This document shows positions 29,962 to 35,828 of a stretch of DNA of 35,828 nt, one piece after another (the first letter of the stretch is position 1; each line of letters starts with the position of its first letter). Made by a program: the position numbers and the translations under genes. The notes under the pieces are model-generated. The model worked only from the letters and a program-made list of their open reading frames with translations, searched no databases and was not told the DNA's origin. Source of the stretch: Pseudolabrys sp. (GTDB lineage: Bacteria > Pseudomonadota > Alphaproteobacteria > Rhizobiales > Xanthobacteraceae); assembly GCA_025451355.1 (NCBI GenBank), contig JANWKN010000153.1, forward strand, positions 1 to 35,828, in the 5' to 3' direction.

Positions 29962-32616
29962 ATGCGCACCGTCGCTGCCGTCGTCGCCCTTGTGGCGTGC
30001 GTGCATGCTGGGATGTGGGTATTGCTCCGCGATGATGCTCGCGCGCCCAACTTCGGCGGCCAGTTGGCCAGCGTTTCTTACGCACCCTTTGAGGGTTCGG
30101 CACATCCGGACTCAGGCGCTTTCGCCCGCGCTGCGCAAATCCGTGCCGACCTCAAACTGCTGGCTCCGCTGACTCGTGCCATCCGTACATATTCCGCAAC
30201 GGGTGGCGTTGAGCTCGTGCCTGGCATCGCGACGGAATTCGGACTGCGAGTCACCGCGGGCGCGTGGATCGACAAAAACCGGGATCGCAACGAGCGTGAA
30301 ATTCGTTCGGTGATCGAGCAGACCAAGCGCCACAGCAATATCAACGGCGTCATCGTCGGGAACGAGACCATCTTCCGCGGCGAGCAGAAGGTCAGCGATC
30401 TCATCGGAATGATTCAGCGCGTCAAGCGCTCTACCAACGTTCCGGTGACGACGGGCGAAATCTGGCACGTGTGGATCGAGCATCCCGAGCTTGTTTCCGC
30501 CGTCGATTATATCGCCGCCCACATTCTTCCCTACTGGGAAGGATTCTCGGAAACGCAGGCTGTTGATCAGGCCGTCGTGATTTACGACAAGCTTCGCAAG
30601 GCATATCCGGGCAAGCGCATCGTCATCGCCGAGTTCGGCTGGCCGAGCGCTGGCTACAATTACAAGAACGCCAACCCGGGTCGCATCGATCAGGCTGTCG
30701 TGTTGCGCGATTTCGTCACGCGCGCCGAGGCGTATGGCATCGATTACAACATTGTCGAAGCGATCGACCAACCATGGAAGATCTTCGAAGGTGGCGTCGG
30801 CCCCTATTGGGGAATTTTCGACGCCGCGCGTCATCCGAAGTTCGAATGGACCGGACCGATCACGGATCCGGATCACTGGCGACTTGCGGCGATCGCGCTC
30901 CTGGTCAGCATTCTGTTGTCGCTGCCTCTCCTGGCGATGAGCGCCGTCACCGTCTGGCAAGCCGTGATGTTGGCGGCCTCGGCCAATTTCGTCGGTGCCT
31001 GGTTTGCCGCCGTGTTCGGCTACTGGAACGGCCACTATTTTGTCCCGGGCGCTGCTTTCGCGCTCGGACTCGGAATCGTACTCCTCGTGCCGCTGATCGT
31101 CATTGCGCTCGCGCGCATCGAAGAAATCGCGGCGATCGCTTTCGGCCGCAAGCCGCTTCGGCTGGTTGCTAGCCCGCCGCTTGCTCCCGACGTCTACGCA
31201 CCGAAAGTCTCGATTCACCTTCCGGCTTACAATGAACCGCCGGAAATGCTGAAGCAGACGCTCGATGCAATCGCCCGCCTCGACTACCAGAATTACGAAT
31301 GCATCGTCGTTATCAACAACACGCCCGATCCGGCGCTGTGGCTGCCGATCGAGGAACATTGCCGTACGCTCGGTGAGCGTTTCAAATTCGTACGTGCCGA
31401 CAACCTCGCCGGTTTCAAAGCGGGCGCGCTGCGCCTTGCTCTGGTCCATACGGCTGCCGACGCGGAGGTGATTGGGGTCCTCGATGCCGACTATGTGGTG
31501 CACCAGGACTGGCTGAAAGACCTTGTGCCCCTGTTCCGCGATCCGACGGTTGGCCTGGTGCAGGCGCCCCAGGATCACCGCGACAGCGAGCGTAGCGTCA
31601 TGCACCATGCGATGAACGGCGAATATGCCGGGTTCTTCGACATCGGCATGGTGCAGAGGAACGAGGCCAACGCGATCATCGTCCACGGCACGATGTGCCT
31701 GATTCGACGCGCCGCGATCGAAGTCGCGGGCGGCTGGTCGAGCGATACAATTTGCGAGGACACTGATCTCGGTCTGACTCTGCTCGAACTTGGCTGGCAA
31801 GCCCACTACACCAACACGCGCTATGGGCATGGCCTGCTGCCCGATAGTTTCGATGCCTACAAGAAGCAAAGACATCGCTGGGCTTATGGTGGGTTCCAGA
31901 TCCTCAAGAAACACTGGCGTCGTTTTCTGCCCGGCGGCAGCCGGCTGACGCGCGAGCAGAAGCGTGAATTTACGCTCGGCTGGCTCAACTGGCTGGGCGC
32001 GGAAAGCATTGGCGTCGCGGTGGCCATACTCAATATCGTATGGGTACCTGTTGTGGCCTTCCTTGATATTGCCGTGCCTGACCGCATCCTGACCGCGCCG
32101 ATCTTCGTCAGCTTTATCGTGTCAGTCGCGCATTTCGTGACGCTTTACCGGTTGCGCGTGCGGCCTCGCGCTGGTCAACTGCTCGGCTCGGTGTTGGCGG
32201 CAATGTCTGTGCAGTGGACTGTCGCGCGCGCAGTGGGCTTCGGCGTCGTCAAGGACCACCTACCCTTCGTTCGAACTTCGAAAGGCGGAATGCGACATTC
32301 GACCGATTTCCATGCCTTCTGGGAAGCCGTGCTGGCGGGATTGCTGATCTGCGGTTCGGTCATCCTGGTTTCCACGAACTACAAGGAAATCCGCGAGATC
32401 AATATTTTTGCGGTCGTGCTCCTGATCCAGAGTCTGCCGTTCGTCGCCGCGGTCGGATTGGCCGTCATCGAGCGCACACGGCTCAATGAGTTTGCATATT
32501 GGCGCAGTCTCGAAGCGCAGGTGGCCGAATTGCTGCCGATCATGCGGCGGAACGCAACCGTGGCGGAAGCCACGCGGACTGCACCGGCGCCGAAACCCGG
32601 TGAACTTGTTCAGTAA
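29962..32616 (+). CDS. ndvB: GH17-GT2 fusion beta-glucan synthase, NdvB-like
   Basis: An 884-aa (about 98 kDa) inner-membrane protein. After a signal anchor (MRTVAAVVALVACVHAGMWV), a GH17-like domain spans about 25-300 with Glu in IVGNETIFRG (about 135) and Glu in IAEFGWPSAG (about 224). Four membrane segments follow, then the GT2 domain from about 414 (KVSIHLPAYNEPPEMLKQTL) with LDADYVV (about 508), ICEDTDLG (about 599) and QRHRW (about 636), the D,D,D,QxxRW set of processive beta-glycan synthases. C-terminal membrane helices end the protein. Bradyrhizobium NdvB (102 kDa) makes cyclic beta-(1,3),(1,6)-glucan, needed for osmoadaptation and nodulation. Start ATG 29962 precedes the anchor; TTG 29947 is the only extension. 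Confidence 0.85.
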   Translation: MRTVAAVVALVACVHAGMWVLLRDDARAPNFGGQLASVSYAPFEGSAHPDSGAFARAAQIRADLKLLAPLTRAIRTYSATGGVELVPGIATEFGLRVTAGAWIDKNRDRNEREIRSVIEQTKRHSNINGVIVGNETIFRGEQKVSDLIGMIQRVKRSTNVPVTTGEIWHVWIEHPELVSAVDYIAAHILPYWEGFSETQAVDQAVVIYDKLRKAYPGKRIVIAEFGWPSAGYNYKNANPGRIDQAVVLRDFVTRAEAYGIDYNIVEAIDQPWKIFEGGVGPYWGIFDAARHPKFEWTGPITDPDHWRLAAIALLVSILLSLPLLAMSAVTVWQAVMLAASANFVGAWFAAVFGYWNGHYFVPGAAFALGLGIVLLVPLIVIALARIEEIAAIAFGRKPLRLVASPPLAPDVYAPKVSIHLPAYNEPPEMLKQTLDAIARLDYQNYECIVVINNTPDPALWLPIEEHCRTLGERFKFVRADNLAGFKAGALRLALVHTAADAEVIGVLDADYVVHQDWLKDLVPLFRDPTVGLVQAPQDHRDSERSVMHHAMNGEYAGFFDIGMVQRNEANAIIVHGTMCLIRRAAIEVAGGWSSDTICEDTDLGLTLLELGWQAHYTNTRYGHGLLPDSFDAYKKQRHRWAYGGFQILKKHWRRFLPGGSRLTREQKREFTLGWLNWLGAESIGVAVAILNIVWVPVVAFLDIAVPDRILTAPIFVSFIVSVAHFVTLYRLRVRPRAGQLLGSVLAAMSVQWTVARAVGFGVVKDHLPFVRTSKGGMRHSTDFHAFWEAVLAGLLICGSVILVSTNYKEIREINIFAVVLLIQSLPFVAAVGLAVIERTRLNEFAYWRSLEAQVAELLPIMRRNATVAEATRTAPAPKPGELVQ

Positions 32617-32623
32617 GAACCGA

Positions 32624-33790
32624 TCACGCTGGCAAGGCCGTCTCGACCAATCTCACCCAATATGACGTCCCGAATGGAATAGCGTCGTCGCTGAAGTTGT
32701 ACGAGGGGTGGTGCAAGCCTGCGCTGTCGCCATTGCCAATCCAGATAAACGCGCCGGGCCGCGCATTCAGCATATAAGAGAAGTCCTCTGCGCCCATCAT
32801 TGGTGGCAATGATGTGTCGACCTTGTCCTGGCCGGCAATCTGGCTTGCGACCGAGGCCGCGAACTCCGTCTGGTTTTCGTGGTTGACCAGCACCGGGTAG
32901 CCACGCTTATAGGTGAGCTTGGCCTTGGCGCCATAGGCCGCCCCCGTGCTCTCCACCAGCACATGCAACCGTTTCTCGAGAAGGTCGCGCACGTCGGGAG
33001 CAAGGCTACGAGCCGTGCCACGCAATTGAACGGTCTGCGGAATGACATTATCGGCATTGCCGGCGCGGAACATGCAGATCGACACCACGGCAGACTTCAA
33101 AGGGTCGATATTGCGCGAAACGACCGACTGAATGGCGTTAATGATTTGTGCGCCGATCAGAACCGTATCGATTCCGAAATGCGGTCGTGCCGCATGCGCG
33201 CCGACCCCCTCGATGTCGATGGTCAGAGCATCCGCCGCCGCCATCATCCGGCCGGGCCGGATGCCAAACGTACCGAGCGGCATGCCGGGATAATTGTGCA
33301 TGCCATAAACCTCGCCAATGCCGAAGCGATCCATCAGGCCATCGTCGACCATCTCCCTGCCACCGCCGCCGCCCTCTTCCGCGGGCTGAAAAATCACCAC
33401 GGCCGTGCCGGCAAAGTTGCGTGTTTCGGTCAGGTAACGCGCAGCGCCAAGGAGCATGGCCGTGTGGCCATCATGACCGCAGGCGTGCATTTTTCCGGGC
33501 ACAGTTGATTTGTACGGAAGGTCGCTTGCCTCTTCGATCGGCAGCGCATCCATGTCCGCACGCAGCCCGATCGTCTTGCCGGTGGAGCCCTTGCGTCCAT
33601 GGATCACGCCGACAACGCCGGTGCGGCCGAGACCCGTCACAACTTCGTCACAGCCGAAATCCTTGAGCTTTTCGGCAACCGTGCCGGCCGTACGTTGAAC
33701 ATCAAACAGCAGCTCCGGATGTGCGTGCAGGTCGCGCCTCCAGGCGGTGATGTCATTGTGCAAGTCAGCGACGCGGTTGACGACTGGCAT
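32624..33790 (-). CDS. M20 family amidohydrolase (HipO/aminoacylase-like)
   Basis: A 388-aa metal-dependent hydrolase of the M20D branch, acting on N-acyl or peptide-like amide bonds (hippurate, N-acetyl amino acids, IAA conjugates); the substrate is not determined. Metal-site motifs: WRRDLHAHPELLFD, CGHDGHTAML (Cys104, His106), FQPAEEGGGG (Glu138-Glu139), GMHNYPGMPLGTFG, and MMGAEDFSYML near the C-terminus; the dimerisation lid has GVGAHAARPHFGID. All expected ligands seem present. It converges with ndvB, 7 nt between the stops. Start ATG 33790 fits the family. No signal peptide, so cytoplasmic. Confidence 0.93.
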   Translation of the reverse strand: MPVVNRVADLHNDITAWRRDLHAHPELLFDVQRTAGTVAEKLKDFGCDEVVTGLGRTGVVGVIHGRKGSTGKTIGLRADMDALPIEEASDLPYKSTVPGKMHACGHDGHTAMLLGAARYLTETRNFAGTAVVIFQPAEEGGGGGREMVDDGLMDRFGIGEVYGMHNYPGMPLGTFGIRPGRMMAAADALTIDIEGVGAHAARPHFGIDTVLIGAQIINAIQSVVSRNIDPLKSAVVSICMFRAGNADNVIPQTVQLRGTARSLAPDVRDLLEKRLHVLVESTGAAYGAKAKLTYKRGYPVLVNHENQTEFAASVASQIAGQDKVDTSLPPMMGAEDFSYMLNARPGAFIWIGNGDSAGLHHPSYNFSDDAIPFGTSYWVRLVETALPA

Positions 33791-33978
33791 GGTATTCTCC
33801 GGGCGGTACGGGCCGCACCGTCAGTCTAGCAAATCCCGAGCGCTGAAGTTCAAGAAGGCTGGGGGCGCCTATTGACCGGACCACGAAGCGCCCCTACACC
33901 GGCCTCCGCGCATACTCCTTTTTGCCGGACCGACCTGCTGCGCTGGTCGCACATTAGGCGAAGAAATTTCTGGAGAAT

Positions 33979-34053
33979 GGGCCGGTAGCTCAGTGGTAGA
34001 GCACTTGACTTTTAATCAAGTGGTCGATGGTTCGATCCCATCCCGGCTCACCA
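33979..34053 (+). tRNA. tRNA-Lys (anticodon TTT)
   Basis: The cloverleaf is clear: acceptor GGGCCGG pairs with CCGGCTC (one G-T), D-arm TAGCTCAGTGGTAGAGCA, anticodon stem CTTGA/TCAAG with loop CTTTTAA giving anticodon TTT, T-arm with GGTTCGATCC, discriminator A and encoded CCA (34051-34053). It stands alone between the M20 gene and the small gene at 34150. No integrase follows, although tRNA 3' ends are common attachment sites. Confidence 0.97.
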
Positions 34054-34149
34054 GAAAGTCACTGTAAGACAAGCACCTTTAACAATTCGCCAATTCGCTC
34101 TGAGTTTGTGCTAATGCCGTGTACTAGGCATGTACCAAACGCGGGATAT

Positions 34150-34305
34150 TTAGGCCGGATCGGTGTTGCACGATGCCAGCCGCGCCACGTCGCTAACGTC
34201 GCTGTCGGTGAAATGACCATAACCGCGCATTCGCAGCATCGCGCCGACGCGTTCCAGAAAAACAGAACGGCGCTCAACCGGCACCGTTTGCCGAGAGTCA
34301 GCCAA
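34150..34305 (-). CDS. Very small protein (about 44-51 aa), helical
   Basis: The frame reads RQTVPVERRSVFLERVGAML, RMRGYGHFTDSDVSDVARLA then SCNTDPA and TAA at 34152-34150. The pattern 'VFLERVGAML.MRG.G.FTD.DV..VARLA' looks like a genuine amphipathic helical protein of a kind I recall as short Bradyrhizobium proteins. Start is TTG 34305 or GTG 34284; neither has a strong ribosome binding site, so it might also be the end of a lost longer gene. The other frame on this strand (34059-34277) is less plausible. 34054-34149 shows nothing else. Confidence 0.45.
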   Translation of the reverse strand: MADSRQTVPVERRSVFLERVGAMLRMRGYGHFTDSDVSDVARLASCNTDPA

Positions 34306-34366
34306 GAGAAATGTACTTGGTGAAGGGCACTACACCCGCTTGTAATGGTCTACAGACTTTATGAGG

Positions 34367-35299
34367 TCAGCCGTGACGGTATTTTTCCTCCACGGAACGA
34401 GCGGCAATTGCGTGTTGGCCGAACCATTTCTTTCGCATCGCTTCTCGGACCAGCGCGCCGACGCCGGGTGAATAGGGACGACCCCTGACGGTCACAAGAT
34501 TGACCTCACGCCAAAACTCCGGATCCACAATTGGGACTCCGATCACATCGGGATGTTTGATCGCATTTTTTGGCATGAACGCGAAGCCTAGCCCGGCAGC
34601 GACCATGGCCAACGTCCAATCGTCGCGTTCGCTCCAATAGCTCGGCGTGCAGGTGACGCCTTTCTCCTTGAGAATGTGATCCGCATAACCGGCAAACTCG
34701 CAATTAACCCGATGGATATAGCGTTCGCCGTCCATTTCTTTCACCGGAAATCCGACCTGATTCGCAAGCCTGTGCGCTCGATTGACCGCGATCACCATTC
34801 GCTCTTTGAAAAGTGGCATGACATGGGTGCGATCATCAAATTTTTTGCCAGGCAACGCATAGATGACGACCTCGAGGTCGCCGTTGAGCAAACGGTCGTG
34901 CAGTTCGCGGGCGCTTGCATCGCAGAGTCGCAGCTCCAAACCCTTGTGTTGCGTTTCGAGCGGGGCAATAAGATCAACGATTTCGTCCGGTGAGATGGTG
35001 CTCATAATGCCAAGTTTAAGCGGCGGTACCTTCTTCATTTGCGTGAGGTCATTGGATACTAGCTTTGCTTTTGCGGCCGCTTGGTGGAGCGTTTCAAGGT
35101 GCGGGCGGATCATTTGGCCAAGATCCGACAAATGCGTGCGACTGTGCTCCCGCCGAAACAGATCGCCGCCGAATTCGAACTCGAGCATTTTTATGGCACG
35201 GGACAATGAGGGCTGAGACACATTGCACTTCTCCGCCGCGCGCGTGAAGTTGAGCTCATCGGCAACCGCGAGAAAATAGCGGACCTGGTGCATTTCCAT
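34367..35299 (-). CDS. LysR family transcriptional regulator
   Basis: A 310-aa LysR regulator. The winged HTH is at residues 1-60 (MEMHQVRYFLAVADELNFTR, AAEKCNVSQPSLSRAIKMLE, then GGDLFRRE). The coinducer-binding domain occupies about 92-295 with typical elements (LKLGIMSTISPDEIVDLIAP, ERMVIAVNRAHRLANQ, AMVAAGLGFAFMPKNAI, VREAMRKKWFG). Start ATG 35299 lies at the HTH. LysR proteins often control a divergent gene, but none is visible up to 35828, so the target is unknown. The neighbouring gene on its 3' side is the tiny ORF at 34150. Confidence 0.93.
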   Translation of the reverse strand: MEMHQVRYFLAVADELNFTRAAEKCNVSQPSLSRAIKMLEFEFGGDLFRREHSRTHLSDLGQMIRPHLETLHQAAAKAKLVSNDLTQMKKVPPLKLGIMSTISPDEIVDLIAPLETQHKGLELRLCDASARELHDRLLNGDLEVVIYALPGKKFDDRTHVMPLFKERMVIAVNRAHRLANQVGFPVKEMDGERYIHRVNCEFAGYADHILKEKGVTCTPSYWSERDDWTLAMVAAGLGFAFMPKNAIKHPDVIGVPIVDPEFWREVNLVTVRGRPYSPGVGALVREAMRKKWFGQHAIAARSVEEKYRHG

Positions 35300-35828
35300 G
35301 GAAGTACTCTTCTGTGCCCCGATGCCGGAGCAGCGATCAGCTACTCTCGGTTCGTCTAATCACGCTGCAATCGTAACACGCTCCTCCCAGACCACGATTG
35401 TGAGCGTAATCAATACGCTGTGATCCGTCTGCAATGATGTGTAGCCGCATCCGCTTGCCGGACGATTTGCTCGATATGACAAGGATGGCTTCACGTTTAC
35501 ATGCCGCCTTCCGTGCTCACGTGCGCGGACGAAGTGATCGAATAAGCCGGGCCAATGTCCGCCTCTGGCACAAAGCGGACATGGGCTAGTGCACCGCACA
35601 TGTCCGCTTTTGGAGTAAGAGCGGACATGCCGTTTTGCGGTGCAAATGTCCGCTTATGACCCAAAGCAGACATGCGACCGACAAAGCGTAGGCGCCGGAT
35701 GATACGGGGGCAGCGAAGCCACAACAGCTAGTTGGACCCCGGGTCCGGTGAATTTTTGGGTTGCGCAACATCGATCTTGCTTGTTTTACTTGTGAGCCCG
35801 CCGGAAGCGGGCCCAACCACGGGGGGAC
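35300..35828. other. Non-coding, repeat-rich stretch upstream of the LysR gene
   Basis: No credible gene is seen. The first 200 nt should hold the LysR promoter. Three palindromic repeats lie at 35555-35673. GGACCCCGGGTCC (about 35736-35748) and GCCCGC...GCGGGC (35796-35812) can form short hairpins but lack a T-run. The open frames here (35497-35724, 35586-35816) are translations of the repeats. Confidence 0.5.
35555..35673. repeat. Three palindromic repeats in tandem
   Basis: Copies at 35555-35582 (ATGTCCGCCTCTGGC...AAAGCGGACAT), 35600-35628 (ATGTCCGCTTTTGGAG...AGCGGACAT) and 35646-35673 (ATGTCCGCTTATGACC...AAAGCAGACAT), with spacers of 17 nt. The spacers share GCACCGCA/TGCGGTGCAA in opposite orientation. 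Same family as in the island. Confidence 0.8.

Noticed and set aside
30112-31914. 600-codon minus-strand frame over ndvB
   Set aside because: Antisense shadow; no domain pattern, whereas the plus strand has GH17 and GT2 motifs.
33858-33895. GGGGCGC...GCGCCCC hairpin before tRNA-Lys
   Set aside because: Loop is long and no T-run follows on either strand, so not supported as a terminator.
33979-34366. Integration site at tRNA-Lys
   Set aside because: No integrase and no repeated tRNA 3' end is seen downstream within the window.
35497-35816. Two minus-strand frames with MSALTPKADM / VRFVPEADIG
   Set aside because: They are translations of the three tandem repeats at 35555-35673; such 'SALPPKADI' proteins are repeat artefacts.

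Overview
The window looks like a chromosomal segment of an alphaproteobacterium of the Bradyrhizobium/Nitrobacteraceae type. The evidence is high GC, the gene order ndvC-like / small secreted protein / ndvB-like (cyclic beta-(1,3),(1,6)-glucan synthesis, known from Bradyrhizobium), IalB and HspQ genes side by side, the block mfd-sdhE / recG / DUF502-glmS-glmU, and many copies of a short palindromic repeat (ATGTCCGCTTT...AGCGGACAT) that I associate with Bradyrhizobium intergenic DNA.

Layout. 1-2080: end of an integrated element (AlpA-like regulator, two small unknown genes, P4-type tyrosine integrase, TTGGCAACG repeats); it runs off the left edge. 2081-5376: hspQ, an IalB-family exported protein and a lone peptide-type ABC substrate-binding protein. 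5387-7290: a decayed acyl-CoA synthetase fused to the middle of a degenerate GGDEF protein. 7290-13616: a 6.3-kb AT-richer accessory island that interrupts the GGDEF gene. It holds many short genes, several frameshifted, a K+ channel, a possible NepR-like protein, a remnant of an ABC substrate-binding protein and most of the repeats. 13617-14074: the C-terminal half of the same GGDEF gene. 14113-26012: conserved core genes (DsbA-family oxidoreductase, zinc alcohol dehydrogenase, Mfd, SdhE, RecG, DUF502, GlmS, GlmU). 26168-27447: a SPOR-like membrane protein gene with an in-frame TGA, and a four-helix membrane protein. 27413-32616: the beta-glucan locus. 32624-35299: M20 amidohydrolase, tRNA-Lys(TTT), a tiny gene and a LysR regulator. 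35300-35828 is non-coding and repeat-rich.

How genes work together. Mfd and RecG both serve DNA repair and fork/transcription rescue. GlmS and GlmU make UDP-GlcNAc for peptidoglycan and LPS. The two GH17-like membrane proteins, one fused to a GT2 synthase, plus the small periplasmic protein would build and rearrange periplasmic cyclic glucans. The most distinctive feature is the GGDEF gene cut in two by the island, with 13-bp imperfect direct repeats (12/13) at the junctions. Near the island's right end lies a paired TGGCAA repeat with the same 11-bp period as the pair beside the integrase at 715-1965. I do not see a clear new multi-gene defence or biosynthetic system. The best candidates for something undescribed are the run of tiny closely packed minus-strand genes at 11641-12808 and the Cys-rich exported protein at 9191-9801.
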